From: QQVM01 sp035341855
GTDB lineage: Bacteria > Bacteroidota > Bacteroidia > AKYH767-A > 2013-40CM-41-45
DNA length: 56,899 bases
Assembly (NCBI GenBank): GCA_035341855.1
Contig: DAOQWA010000017.1
Location: 1-56,899, forward strand
Direction of reading: 5' to 3'
Shown here in pieces: positions 1 to 8,552 of this stretch (positions are counted from its first letter, which is position 1; every line of letters begins with the position of its first letter). Both the position numbers and the translations under genes were made by a program. Below the pieces are notes generated by a model. It saw only the letters and a program-made list of their open reading frames with translations. It had not been told where the DNA came from and searched no databases.

Positions 1-386
1 AAGGTGGCGAGATGTATCAATCATCCTGCAAAGTTCCATCGAAGGGATATTGGTGTAAGCCTACCTTATTCACTAATGTTTCTCAATCTTCGAGAATTAT
101 ACAGGAAGAAATATTCGGCCCTGTTCTTGGTATTCAGTCATTCCGCACAGTAGAGGAGGCTATTGAAAAAGCAAACAATATTCCTTACGGTCTGAGTGGT
201 GGTGTCTGGACTGACAAGGGATCTAAAATTTTCAAGGTAACTTCTCAGATTCGTGCAGGTGTAATTTGGGCGAATACATATAACAAATTCGATCCGACTT
301 CTCCTTTTGGTGGCTATAAAGAAAGTGGTATGGGAAGAGAAGGTGGTCTTCACGGGTTGATGCCTTATCTTGAGTTGGCAGAGTAG
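1..386 (+). CDS. Aldehyde dehydrogenase, C-terminal part (5' truncated by window edge)
   Basis: This is the last ~128 residues of an NAD(P)-dependent aldehyde dehydrogenase whose start and catalytic cysteine lie before the window. The reading frame is open from base 3. Visible family motifs are the PTLFTNV and QEEIFGPVL blocks (the EIFGP glutamate and phenylalanine contact the nicotinamide ribose in this superfamily) and the C-terminal PFGGYKESGMGREGG block before the stop. The second gene, 38 bases downstream on the same strand, is a half-length ALDH, so the two probably form one transcript. I read the pair as a split counterpart of ALDH16, in which a full ALDH domain is followed by a truncated, non-catalytic one. 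The substrate cannot be told from this part. Family assignment is secure; the ALDH16 link is inference. Confidence 0.93.
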   Translation, partial: GGEMYQSSCKVPSKGYWCKPTLFTNVSQSSRIIQEEIFGPVLGIQSFRTVEEAIEKANNIPYGLSGGVWTDKGSKIFKVTSQIRAGVIWANTYNKFDPTSPFGGYKESGMGREGGLHGLMPYLELAE

Positions 387-424
387 AAGGGAAATATTTT
401 TTCAATTATTAAAAGAATAATAAG

Positions 425-1354
425 ATGAATTCATCAGAAAAGGTAAAAACAAAAAATCTGAACGGAGTGGAAGCGAATGGTCACAGTGAAAAAGGAAAAC
501 GAATCGATGTATTGAAGACATATAAAATATATATCGATGGAAAATTTCCTCGTACTGAAAGCGGCAGATATTATGTTCTGAAGAATAAAGCGGGTACTGT
601 GCTGGCTAATATTTGTCAGAGTTCAAGAAAGGATTTTCGTGAAGCTGTGGTAGCCGCACGAAAGGCTCAGCATGGCTGGGCTTCCCGTTCTGCATACAAT
701 AAAGGACAGATCTTGTATCGCATTGCAGAGATGCTTGAAGGACGACGTGCTCAGTTTATTTCAGAATTGGTCGAACAGGGGCTAAGTACCTCGAAAGCTG
801 CAGCCGAAGTGGATCTTTCAGTTGATCGTTTAGTTTATTATGCAGGTTGGAGTGATAAGTACCAGCAAGTATATAGTTCTGTCAATCCGGTTGAGTCATC
901 ACATTTTAACTTTTCACTTCCGGAAGCAACCGGGGTAGTGTCAATTTTATCACCTGAAAATTATGGCCTGATAGGTTTGGTATCCGTCATTGCTCCTGCT
1001 ATCGTTGGAGGCAACACAGTCGTTGTACTTGCTTCTTCAGAAAAACCTTTGTGTGCAGTCACTTTTGCGGAGGTCTTACATTCATCTGATGTTCCCGGAG
1101 GAGTAGTGAATATATTGACAGGCCACCGTGCAGAATTACTGCCATATTTCTCAAGTCACATGGATGTAAATGCATGTATTTATTGTGGTGATGAAGCGGC
1201 TGATATTAAGAAGATCCAGGAGAACGCATCGCTTAATGTTAAGCGGCCAATCTTTTATAAGAAGGATGACTGGATGGATGAGAATTCTCATAGTCCATAC
1301 AGGATCATGGATTTGCAGGAGATCAAAACTACATGGCATCCTATCGGACAATAA
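425..1354 (+). CDS. Truncated aldehyde dehydrogenase-like protein (ALDH16 second-domain type)
   Basis: A 309-residue protein covering only the N-terminal, cofactor-binding part of the ALDH fold; ordinary ALDHs have about 480-500 residues. Residues ~35-60 resemble the usual start (YIDGKFPRTESG), and ~165-230 hold the Rossmann segment (SLPEATGVVSILSPENYG, then PAIVGGNTVVV and PGGVVNILTG). The protein ends with KTTWHPIGQ before any catalytic-cysteine segment, so it should not be an active dehydrogenase alone. The first ~30 residues are charged and low-complexity. The reading frame is clean, which argues against a recent pseudogene. In ALDH16 proteins a full ALDH domain is followed by a shortened one without catalytic function; here those domains appear as two neighbouring genes. 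A structural or scaffolding partner of the upstream ALDH is the likely role (inference). Confidence 0.8.
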   Translation: MNSSEKVKTKNLNGVEANGHSEKGKRIDVLKTYKIYIDGKFPRTESGRYYVLKNKAGTVLANICQSSRKDFREAVVAARKAQHGWASRSAYNKGQILYRIAEMLEGRRAQFISELVEQGLSTSKAAAEVDLSVDRLVYYAGWSDKYQQVYSSVNPVESSHFNFSLPEATGVVSILSPENYGLIGLVSVIAPAIVGGNTVVVLASSEKPLCAVTFAEVLHSSDVPGGVVNILTGHRAELLPYFSSHMDVNACIYCGDEAADIKKIQENASLNVKRPIFYKKDDWMDENSHSPYRIMDLQEIKTTWHPIGQ

Positions 1355-1420
1355 TTTATTGTGCTTGATAAAGACCGGATTTGCGGATTGGTTTAAGAGA
1401 ATAAGATCATATTAATTTAT

Positions 1421-2023
1421 ATGGGAGGAGAAGCTAATTTATTTTCACCACATCATCGGATTCAAAAAGATGATCGTTGTAAGCTTCTTGGACAAAATCC
1501 TGTTGTCATTTGGTTTACCGGATTAAGTGGTTCAGGCAAAAGTACTCTGGCCGGATTGCTTGAAGAAGAGTTATTCAAGTCCGGTGTGAAGACTACCTTA
1601 CTTGATGGGGACATATTAAGGCAAGGGCTGAATAAAGATCTTGGATTTGAGAAAACTGATAGAGAAGAAAACATTCGAAGAATTGGAGAGGTATGCAGGC
1701 TCATGAATCAATCAGGTTTGGTAACCATTGCCGCATTTATTTCGCCGTTCAAAAAAGAAAGAGAATGGCTAAGAAGTCTTTTTCCATCGGTTGAATTCGT
1801 AGAAGTTTTTGTTGATACATCGTTGGAAGTGTGTGAAGAGCGTGATCCAAATGGTTTGTATAGACTTGCAAGGGAAGGAAAGATCAAGAATTTCACGGGT
1901 ATTGATTCGGTTTATGAGGTTCCTGAAAATCCTGACATAGTCATATCAACCGCAGGAAAGACCGCTGAGACTGCTGTTGAAGAGATTTTGAAACATGTTA
2001 TCAAATTAATTCGAAGGGTATAA
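1421..2023 (+). CDS. cysC: Adenylyl-sulfate (APS) kinase
   Basis: Phosphorylates adenosine 5'-phosphosulfate with ATP to give PAPS, the universal sulfate donor, in the cytoplasm. The 200-residue length is normal for a stand-alone CysC. The P-loop GLSGSGKST is at residues 34-42, followed by LLDGD and RQGLNKDLGF in the APS-binding region and the signature block CEERDPNGLYRLAREGKI then NFTGIDSVYE near residues 140-168. It is not fused to CysN, unlike the NodQ-type bifunctional enzymes. The gene stands two genes upstream of cysD and cysN on the same strand and in the same locus as a sulfotransferase, which points to PAPS production for sulfation rather than for cysteine synthesis. The ATG start gives the usual short N-terminal extension before the P-loop. 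Confidence 0.96.
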   Translation: MGGEANLFSPHHRIQKDDRCKLLGQNPVVIWFTGLSGSGKSTLAGLLEEELFKSGVKTTLLDGDILRQGLNKDLGFEKTDREENIRRIGEVCRLMNQSGLVTIAAFISPFKKEREWLRSLFPSVEFVEVFVDTSLEVCEERDPNGLYRLAREGKIKNFTGIDSVYEVPENPDIVISTAGKTAETAVEEILKHVIKLIRRV

Positions 2024-2082
2024 TTTGATTTGTACATTGAATAACACAAAAGTAATTTGAAAGTATTATTTTATCTTGTCGA

Positions 2083-2796
2083 ATGAAGAAAGTACTTCTT
2101 GTTTCTCTTCTGATAAATTGTATTTTTTTGATCTTACTGATCTCTCTTATTCAGAAACGGGGAGGACTTGAATACGTTAAGCAAAAAATTAATCCTCCGG
2201 AAATTACCACTGCTTCGTATGATAATGTATATTATAAGACACGAAACAGCGTGTTTGAAGTGATGCCAAAAGATAGTCAGGAAATCGTTTTTCTTGGCAA
2301 TAGCATAACATCTAATTGTGATTGGTCCGAACTCTTTGCAAATTCTAAAATAAAGAACAGAGGAATTGGTGGTGATGTTCTCCCCGGAATGATTGACCGT
2401 GTTGATGAAATAATTTTTACAAAACCTTCAATGATCTTCATCATGGCAGGGGCAAATGACCTGGAATTAAAGACTCCCGTCCATCAGATCCTGGTTGATT
2501 ATGAAAAATTAATCAAATTGATCAAGATCGGCACACCTGAAACTAAAGTCTTCGTACAAAGTGTATTGCCAACCTATAAGGATCAGTTCCGGAGTAATGC
2601 AGATATTCAAAATATAAATTCCGGATTACTAGACCTCAGTGAAAAGTATGGTGTAACTTATATAGATCTTTTCAGTGTTTTCAAGAATGAGAACAATGAA
2701 CTTGATTCAACTTACTCTTACGATGGTTTGCATCTGAATGGAAAAGGATATTTAGTCTGGAAGAATGAGCTTGAACGTTTGGTGTTTTTTAGATGA
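2083..2796 (+). CDS. SGNH/GDSL-family hydrolase, membrane-anchored
   Basis: A 237-residue protein with an N-terminal hydrophobic segment (residues ~3-23, signal anchor or uncleaved signal) followed by an SGNH fold. Block I is FLGNSIT with nucleophile Ser74, block II is NRGIGGD (Gly97), block III is MAGAND (Asn125), and block V is YDGLHLNGKGY (Asp214, His217), so the whole catalytic set is present. Such enzymes are esterases or, in cell-envelope systems, O-acetyl transferases acting on glycans outside the membrane. Its stop codon overlaps the start of the acyltransferase-3 gene by four bases (ATGA), implying translational coupling. The two together resemble a split form of the AT3-SGNH fusion proteins that O-acylate surface polysaccharide. 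That role is inferred from context; the fold assignment is firm. Confidence 0.88.
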   Translation: MKKVLLVSLLINCIFLILLISLIQKRGGLEYVKQKINPPEITTASYDNVYYKTRNSVFEVMPKDSQEIVFLGNSITSNCDWSELFANSKIKNRGIGGDVLPGMIDRVDEIIFTKPSMIFIMAGANDLELKTPVHQILVDYEKLIKLIKIGTPETKVFVQSVLPTYKDQFRSNADIQNINSGLLDLSEKYGVTYIDLFSVFKNENNELDSTYSYDGLHLNGKGYLVWKNELERLVFFR

Positions 2797-3896
2797 AAAA
2801 ATATTTTGGAGGCCTTGATACTTTACGTGCTATTGCTGCTATCGTTGTAGTGTTGAACCATATCGTTTTAATTAGTGAAGAACAAGGAAGGCCACTGATC
2901 AATACCTTAAGTAATTTTAAATTTCCCGATGCACATTTGGCTGTAGTTCTGTTCTTTGTTTTGAGTGGATTTCTGATCACTTATTTGCTCATAAAAGAGA
3001 AGGAAAGTAATGGAAAAATATCATTGAAAAAGTTTTACCTGAGACGGATACTCAGGATTTGGCCGCTTTATTATCTTATTATTTTTGCTTCTTTATTATT
3101 TTTTGAAGAAGACTATTCTGTAACGACGTTATTATTATGTCTTGGGATATTTCCCAACATTGCACATGCTTTGGAGATTGGCTGGACATCAAGCCCACAG
3201 ATATGGTCGATAGGAGTTGAAGAACAATTTTATTTATTTTGGCCATTACTCGTCATCCTTATTCCTTCAAGAAAAATAATATTTTACTTATGTCTCTTTT
3301 TTGTTATTTATACCATTTTGCCGCATTTCATCAGGTATATAAATGGCATAACATTAGAGAGCGGCAGTCTCGATATTTTCACAGACAGATTTTTTTATCA
3401 GTCGAAATTCAATTCCATGAGCCTCGGTGCCATATTTGGTGCAATGTATGCCATGGGAGATAAGATGTTGAAGATATTTTACCGCAAAGAAATTGCCTAT
3501 TCCGCAGTGATCTTAACCTTTATTCTTTGGTTTTCCGGATTTGTCATGAGCCAGTTCAATGATGTAATCTATTCAATCCTTTTTGCGATCATGATCTTGA
3601 ATGTTGCTACCAATGAAAAGCTTAAACTGAACAACGACACTAAGATTTTTGGTTTTCTGGGTAGGATTTCATATGGGATCTATATGTATCACTGGATGAT
3701 TATTTTGCTTGTATTAAAAGTACTACCAGGGGACTTATTTGGAGGTGGGATCCTATATACCGTTTCACTTTTTGCTACCGTGTTGATTTTAACGATCTTG
3801 ATCTCATACATCTCTTTTATCAGTTTTGAGGCTTTCTTTTTACGGTTAAAAGCCCGACATGCCGGATCTGCAATGCACTCAGGTTCTCAGGTTTGA
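2793..3896 (+). CDS. Acyltransferase 3 family membrane protein (OafA/YrhL type)
   Basis: A 367-residue integral membrane protein with about ten hydrophobic segments. The N-terminus shows the AT3 signature: Arg12 and His23 spaced as R-x10-H in the first membrane segment, the LRAIAAI start, and LSGFLIT after the second segment. RRILRIWPLYYL and WSIGVEEQFYLFWP are further hallmark blocks. AT3 proteins move acyl groups, usually acetyl, across the inner membrane onto sugars of O-antigen, capsule or exopolysaccharide. The gene starts inside the stop codon of the SGNH hydrolase gene, so the two are probably made together; AT3 would deliver the acyl group and the SGNH protein would transfer it. About 165 bases without a convincing gene separate it from cysD. 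Confidence 0.93.
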   Translation: MKKYFGGLDTLRAIAAIVVVLNHIVLISEEQGRPLINTLSNFKFPDAHLAVVLFFVLSGFLITYLLIKEKESNGKISLKKFYLRRILRIWPLYYLIIFASLLFFEEDYSVTTLLLCLGIFPNIAHALEIGWTSSPQIWSIGVEEQFYLFWPLLVILIPSRKIIFYLCLFFVIYTILPHFIRYINGITLESGSLDIFTDRFFYQSKFNSMSLGAIFGAMYAMGDKMLKIFYRKEIAYSAVILTFILWFSGFVMSQFNDVIYSILFAIMILNVATNEKLKLNNDTKIFGFLGRISYGIYMYHWMIILLVLKVLPGDLFGGGILYTVSLFATVLILTILISYISFISFEAFFLRLKARHAGSAMHSGSQV

Positions 3897-4061
3897 TATG
3901 TTACTTACGGAATTACCTGTGGGTTTCAGGCTATGGCTATGCAATTTAAATTAATATCTTCGCATGGTTTGATCTCCTTCTGTTTCCGGTCTTTTATGTA
4001 TTATTGAGAAAAGGATGGACAAGGACAGAGGATATGACCTGAAGGCCTGGATTTATTGATA

Positions 4062-4973
4062 ATGCAAATGTTTAGTTACAACCTCGATCATTTAAAATCA
4101 CTGGAAGCTGAGAGTATTTATATTCTCAGGGAGCTTGTGTCACTTTGTGAAAATCCGGTTTTATTGTTCAGTGGCGGGAAGGATTCGATCGTTAGCTCAC
4201 ATCTTGCGAGGAAAGCATTCTATCCTGCGTCAATCCCGTTTCCTTTTTTGCATATTGACACTGAGCATAATTTTCCTGAAACAATTTCCTTTAGAGATCA
4301 ATGGGTTAAGAAACTAGGTGCAAAATTAATTGTCAGGTCAGTTCAACAATCTATAGATGAAGGCAGGGTAACAGAAGAGAAAGGAATTCATGCAAGTAGA
4401 AATACTTTACAAACTACTACTCTGTTAGATGCCATAAAAGAATTTCGTTTCGATGCTGCGATTGGCGGGGCGAGGCGTGATGAAGAAAAGGCACGGGCAA
4501 AGGAAAGGTTCTTTTCACATCGCGATGAGTTCGGACAATGGGATCCGAAGAATCAAAGACCGGAACTTTGGAATTTGTTCAATGCAAGAAAAAGTCCCGG
4601 AGAACATTTCCGTGTCTTTCCATTGAGCAACTGGACAGAATTGGATATTTGGAAATACATACTGCATGAAAAAATTGAGATTCCTTCTCTTTATTATTCG
4701 CATAAGAGAAAAGTTGTTCAACGAAACGGTCAGTACCTTGCTATGGCAGAATTCATTCAACTTTCTTCTGATGAGAAGCCGGAGGAGAAAATTGTCCGGT
4801 TTAGAACGATTGGCGATATGACATGTACCGGTGCCGTCGAATCGGTGGCCGGCACAATTGATGAGATCATTAAAGAAATTATAGAGTCCCCTATAACAGA
4901 AAGGGGTACGCGTCACGATGATCTTCGTTCTGATTCTGCTATGGAAGATAGAAAGAAGAAAGGCTATTTTTAA
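4062..4973 (+). CDS. cysD: Sulfate adenylyltransferase subunit 2 (ATP sulfurylase small subunit)
   Basis: Catalytic subunit of the CysDN ATP sulfurylase, which adenylates sulfate to APS using ATP. It belongs to the PP-loop ATP pyrophosphatase family; the loop SGGKDS is at residues 37-42 of this start. Other family blocks are LEAESIYILRE at the N-terminus, LARKAFYPASIPFPFLHIDT, GGARRDEEKARAKER, and FPLSNWTELDIWKYI. The C-terminus ends RSDSAMEDRKKKGYF, as is usual in CysD. The open frame extends upstream to a TTG at 4056; I prefer the ATG at 4062, and the ATG at 4068 would align even better with E. coli CysD. The next gene, cysN, follows after about 50 bases. Length is normal at about 303 residues. 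Confidence 0.96.
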   Translation: MQMFSYNLDHLKSLEAESIYILRELVSLCENPVLLFSGGKDSIVSSHLARKAFYPASIPFPFLHIDTEHNFPETISFRDQWVKKLGAKLIVRSVQQSIDEGRVTEEKGIHASRNTLQTTTLLDAIKEFRFDAAIGGARRDEEKARAKERFFSHRDEFGQWDPKNQRPELWNLFNARKSPGEHFRVFPLSNWTELDIWKYILHEKIEIPSLYYSHKRKVVQRNGQYLAMAEFIQLSSDEKPEEKIVRFRTIGDMTCTGAVESVAGTIDEIIKEIIESPITERGTRHDDLRSDSAMEDRKKKGYF

Positions 4974-5022
4974 CCTGCGATATTTTTATCCAAAAAATAC
5001 AGGCAGAAAAAAATTAATTATA

Positions 5023-6282
5023 ATGACCAGCGGATCAAATATAGAGTTGCTTCGATTCACAACTTGTGGAAGTGTGGATGACGGGAAGAGTACGCTTATA
5101 GGTCGGTTGTTGTTGGATACAAAGAATATTTTACGTGACCAATATGAATCCATAAAGGCCAGTAGTGAAAGGCGTGGGTCAGGAGAGTTAGATCTTTCTT
5201 TATTCACAGATGGCTTGAAGGCAGAAAGAGAACAGGGCATTACCATCGATGTTGCCTATCGATTTTTTTCGACTGCCAAGCGGAAGTTCATTATTGCAGA
5301 TACACCAGGCCATATCCAATATACGCGTAATATGGTCACCGGTGCTTCGACCGCTAATCTTGCATTGATACTTATTGATGCCAGGAAAGGAATGGTGGAA
5401 CAAACTTGTCGTCATGCTTTTATCGCTTCTCTGTTGCGTATTCCGCATATCGTTGTCTGCATTAATAAAATGGATCTGGTAGATTATAGCCAGGATGCCT
5501 ATGATAAGATTGTTGAAGAGTTTAGCAATTTTGCTTCCAGGCTTGACGTGCAGGATGTTCAATTTATCCCTGTCAGTGCGAAATTCGGAGATAATGTTGT
5601 GACCAGATCCGACAAAATGAATTGGTATGAGGGCTCTACTTTGATGTTTCATCTGGAACATGTGCATATTAGTGGGGATCTGAATCATATTGATTGCCGT
5701 TTTCCGGTTCAGATGGCTATCAGACCTCGTACCGATGAATTTCATGACTATAGAAGTTTTGCCGGACAGATATCGGGAGGTGTTTTTAGAAAGGGTGATA
5801 CAGTGATAGTTTTACCTTCCGGATATAAATCTGCGATCATGTCAATAGATACCGCTGATGGCGAGTTAGATGAGGCTTATGCACCGATGAGTGTTGCAAT
5901 GAGACTTAGTGATGAGTTTGATATAAGCAGGGGTGATATGATCGTGCGGGAGAACAATAAGCCTCAGACCGGTCAGGAAATGGACCTGATGGTATGTTGG
6001 CTTAACGAGAAAGTACTTGAAGAAGGGAGAAATTTTATTTTACGTCATACCACCCGTGAAACCACTTGTCTTATCAAAGAGATACGCTACAAGATTGACA
6101 TCAATACGCTACGACGAATAGAAACTGAAAAAGCCCTTTCCATGAATGATATAGGAAGGATCAATATACGCACAGCACAGCCATTGTATTATGATAGTTA
6201 CCGAAGGAATAGAAATACAGGAAGTGTAATTTTTATTGATGAGTTTACCAATGAAACTGTTGGTGCCGGAATGATTATTTAA
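5023..6282 (+). CDS. cysN: Sulfate adenylyltransferase subunit 1 (GTPase)
   Basis: Regulatory GTPase of the ATP sulfurylase complex; GTP hydrolysis drives the unfavourable formation of APS by CysD. From the ATG at 5023 the protein has 419 residues. G1 is GSVDDGKST (residues 16-24), G3 is DTPGH (from residue 93), G4 is NKMD (148-151) and the G5 block is PVSAKFGDN. The EF-Tu-like beta-barrel domains follow (IRPRTDEFHDYRSFAGQI, GDTVIVLPSG). No CysC domain is attached at the C-terminus, consistent with the separate cysC upstream. The frame is open upstream into the end of cysD, but that extension is not conserved in type and the alignment with known CysN starts at this ATG. Confidence 0.96.
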   Translation: MTSGSNIELLRFTTCGSVDDGKSTLIGRLLLDTKNILRDQYESIKASSERRGSGELDLSLFTDGLKAEREQGITIDVAYRFFSTAKRKFIIADTPGHIQYTRNMVTGASTANLALILIDARKGMVEQTCRHAFIASLLRIPHIVVCINKMDLVDYSQDAYDKIVEEFSNFASRLDVQDVQFIPVSAKFGDNVVTRSDKMNWYEGSTLMFHLEHVHISGDLNHIDCRFPVQMAIRPRTDEFHDYRSFAGQISGGVFRKGDTVIVLPSGYKSAIMSIDTADGELDEAYAPMSVAMRLSDEFDISRGDMIVRENNKPQTGQEMDLMVCWLNEKVLEEGRNFILRHTTRETTCLIKEIRYKIDINTLRRIETEKALSMNDIGRINIRTAQPLYYDSYRRNRNTGSVIFIDEFTNETVGAGMII

Positions 6283-6298
6283 AAGTTTATGTGCAACG

Positions 6299-6306
6299 TA
6301 AATTTG
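6299..6306 (+). promoter_or_regulatory. Possible -7 promoter element upstream of cysQ
   Basis: TAAATTTG matches the Bacteroidota -7 consensus TAnnTTTG exactly and lies about 48 bases before the cysQ start, in the only sizeable gap between cysN and cysQ. No TTG is found at the expected -33 spacing, so the site may be accidental in AT-rich DNA. Confidence 0.25.
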
Positions 6307-6353
6307 AATAAAATATTTATGGATAAATAAATTCCTATTCCTGATTTCTTTCA

Positions 6354-7145
6354 ATGCATATAACAGAACTTCTCTTATTGGCTATACAGGTTTCGCTTCA
6401 GGGAGGACAAGAAATTCTTGATGTTTATAAAACGAAGTTTGTAGTAGATCATAAGGAAGATAACTCACCTCTTACACTTGCTGATCAAAGATCACATGAT
6501 GTAATTATGAAAGGGCTGTCTGTAAGTAAATACCCTATTATGAGTGAAGAAGGTGTTGAGTTGGATTATGCTTTGCGGAAAGATTGGAAAGAGTTTTGGT
6601 GTGTTGATCCACTTGATGGCACGAGAGAATTTGTAAAGCGGAATGGAGAATTTACCGTTAATGTTGCACTGGTAAGAAATGAATCGCCTGTCCTTGGTGT
6701 TATTTACGTACCAGTTCAGGATTTGTTGTACGCTGCAGCAGATGGTAAGGCATATATCATAAGACAAGCTAATAATAAATTCACTCAGGATAATTTTAGT
6801 TTGGATAATTTTACAATACGCAGATCAGATGAGTTAAAGAGTAGTTTTAAAGTTCTTATAAGTCGTTCACACCTCAGCAAGGAAACTGAAAATTATGTTG
6901 AGCAGCTTAAGAAAGATCATGCTAATCTGGAGTTTGTGTCTGCCGGAAGTGCATTGAAGTTCGGCTGGCTTGCTGAAGGCAAAGCAGATCTTTACCCAAG
7001 ATTTAGTCCATGTATGGAATGGGATACAGCTGCCGGCCATGCTATACTTAAGACGGTAGGTAAAAATATTTACAGCTATCCTTCAGGAGATGAGCTGCGT
7101 TATAACAAAATCAACCTGGTGAATGATTGGTTTATTGCCCGATAA
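6354..7145 (+). CDS. cysQ: 3'(2'),5'-bisphosphate nucleotidase
   Basis: Hydrolyses 3'-phosphoadenosine 5'-phosphate (PAP) to AMP, removing the inhibitory by-product of sulfotransferases and of PAPS reductase. It belongs to the lithium-sensitive inositol monophosphatase-like phosphatases. Metal-binding motifs are complete: DNSPLTLADQRSH near residue 36, SEEG at 64-67, VDPLDGTREF with Asp85 and Asp88, and EWDTAAGHAIL with Asp224. Length 263 is typical. It follows cysN and is followed, with a 23-base overlap, by the flippase gene, tying PAP recycling to the polysaccharide locus. Since the locus also has a PAPS sulfotransferase and no visible PAPS reductase, recycling of PAP after glycan sulfation is its most likely local role. 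Confidence 0.95.
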   Translation: MHITELLLLAIQVSLQGGQEILDVYKTKFVVDHKEDNSPLTLADQRSHDVIMKGLSVSKYPIMSEEGVELDYALRKDWKEFWCVDPLDGTREFVKRNGEFTVNVALVRNESPVLGVIYVPVQDLLYAAADGKAYIIRQANNKFTQDNFSLDNFTIRRSDELKSSFKVLISRSHLSKETENYVEQLKKDHANLEFVSAGSALKFGWLAEGKADLYPRFSPCMEWDTAAGHAILKTVGKNIYSYPSGDELRYNKINLVNDWFIAR

Positions 7146-8469
7146 AGTCAAAAAGTTTTTGTCGAAGTACAGGTTAGATCCGGATTACAGGGAGCTGATC
7201 AGTACGAGCTTTTTTTCTTTGCTCGTAAGGATGATAGGCACAGGGACAGGTTTTCTGGTGACTCTTGTCACATCAAGATATTTTGGTGCGGGTGCCTTAG
7301 GTATTGTTTCTATCTGTCTTGCAATTCTGGTCTTTGCTGCAAATTTCGGTAAGCTTGGACTGGATGTTGCCTTGATGCGTTTTGTGGCAGAATTTGGTTT
7401 AAAGAAATCCTATGGTGCGATCAAGGGCACATATCTTACAGCATTGAAGATAATAGTACCGACAACTGTATTATTGTCTTTTGTTCTTTATTTCACTGCT
7501 GATTGGATGGCTGCTGAGATTTTCAATAAACCTTATCTGGGCCCGACTTTTCGAATTAATGCCTGGCTCACCATGCCCCTTGTTCTGTTGCTCATTCATT
7601 CAGAATGTGTGAGAGGTTTGAAAAAGGTTCGCAGTTATACTTTCTTTCAGACAGCTGCTGTATCTACTATTGCCCTGGTCTTTTTGGTGATGGCATTTTT
7701 TATGGGAAAAGTTCATATGTACATTCCTGTATATGTTCAGTTTATCAGCATAACATTAGCGGGCATTCTTAGTTTTTTTAACTGGAGTCGCTATAGCAAG
7801 TTCAGAGAATCAAAATCAGAGTCTGTTATCGATGCACCGGCATTGATGAAGGTATCTGCTCCAATGTTTACAACTACAATTATGCAATTGATAATGTCCT
7901 GGGCCGGGACTTTGATTCTTGCCTCATATAGTTCTGAAGCTGACGTGGGAGTTTTCAATGCACTTGTACGGATTTCTGTGTTCACCAATATTACTTTTCT
8001 AGCCATCAATAGCATCACAATGCCAAGGTTTGCAGAGGCCTTTGCTTCGAATGACATAGAGAGTTTAAAAAAATACGCCAAGGAAGCCGCCAGGTTGATT
8101 ACCTTAACCTCATTGCCATTGTTTTTAGGTTTAGCATTTTTTCCAAAATTTATTCTGAGTGTATTCGGAAAGGAGTTTCCGGGTAATGAGATCTCACTCT
8201 ATATTTTACTTGCCGGACAGTTAATCGTTATCTTTTCCGGCTTGCCCGGTCAAATACTGAACATGACCGGTAAACAGGGTGTGCTAAGAAATATTGCTAT
8301 CTTTTCAGCAATTGTAAACGTTGTAGCCTGCTTCGTGCTGATCCCTCCATACGGGATTTTGGGAGTAAGCCTCGCTCAGGGTTTAGGTATACTTGTTTGG
8401 AATGCTTCCTGTGTACTCGCTGTAAAAAAACATTTCGGCTTCTATACATATATGTTAAATAGGAATTAG
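7123..8469 (+). CDS. Wzx-type polysaccharide flippase (MOP superfamily)
   Basis: A 448-residue membrane protein with about twelve to fourteen hydrophobic segments and no large soluble domain, as in MATE/MOP-type lipid-linked oligosaccharide flippases. The N-terminal block VTSRYFGAGALGIVSICLAI followed by KLGLDVALMRFVAEF is typical of this family (membrane segment 1 and the following loop), and the C-terminal block with ILVWNASCVLAVKKHFGF is also usual. It would flip undecaprenyl-linked repeat units from the cytoplasmic to the periplasmic face. Its start overlaps cysQ by 23 bases, and it is followed by a Wzy/ligase-like gene and a sulfotransferase. This is the first of two flippases in the window. 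Confidence 0.9.
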   Translation: MIGLLPDKVKKFLSKYRLDPDYRELISTSFFSLLVRMIGTGTGFLVTLVTSRYFGAGALGIVSICLAILVFAANFGKLGLDVALMRFVAEFGLKKSYGAIKGTYLTALKIIVPTTVLLSFVLYFTADWMAAEIFNKPYLGPTFRINAWLTMPLVLLLIHSECVRGLKKVRSYTFFQTAAVSTIALVFLVMAFFMGKVHMYIPVYVQFISITLAGILSFFNWSRYSKFRESKSESVIDAPALMKVSAPMFTTTIMQLIMSWAGTLILASYSSEADVGVFNALVRISVFTNITFLAINSITMPRFAEAFASNDIESLKKYAKEAARLITLTSLPLFLGLAFFPKFILSVFGKEFPGNEISLYILLAGQLIVIFSGLPGQILNMTGKQGVLRNIAIFSAIVNVVACFVLIPPYGILGVSLAQGLGILVWNASCVLAVKKHFGFYTYMLNRN

Positions 8470-8552
8470 AAAATTAGCCTCGTAGTTTTTGAACTTACAA
8501 ATATTTTTATCTATCTATTATCAGAAAATTGGTCAACGATTAGGATATTAGC

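Noticed and set aside
1170..1415. 81-codon + strand frame overlapping the end of the truncated ALDH gene
   Set aside because: I considered whether it is the frameshifted remainder of the ALDH, which would make the gene a pseudogene. Its sequence has no ALDH motifs such as the catalytic cysteine block.
4515..4916. 133-codon open frame on the minus strand inside cysD
   Set aside because: It lies wholly antisense to a clearly conserved gene, has no family-like sequence and no promoter; it is a shadow of cysD codon use.
5200..5745. 181-codon open frame on the minus strand inside cysN
   Set aside because: Fully antisense to the GTPase domain of cysN, which has all its motifs; the antisense product shows no recognisable features.
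1421..7145. Assimilatory sulfate reduction operon for cysteine synthesis
   Set aside because: cysC, cysD, cysN and cysQ would fit, but no PAPS reductase, sulfite reductase or sulfate transporter is near, and a sulfotransferase and glycan genes are.
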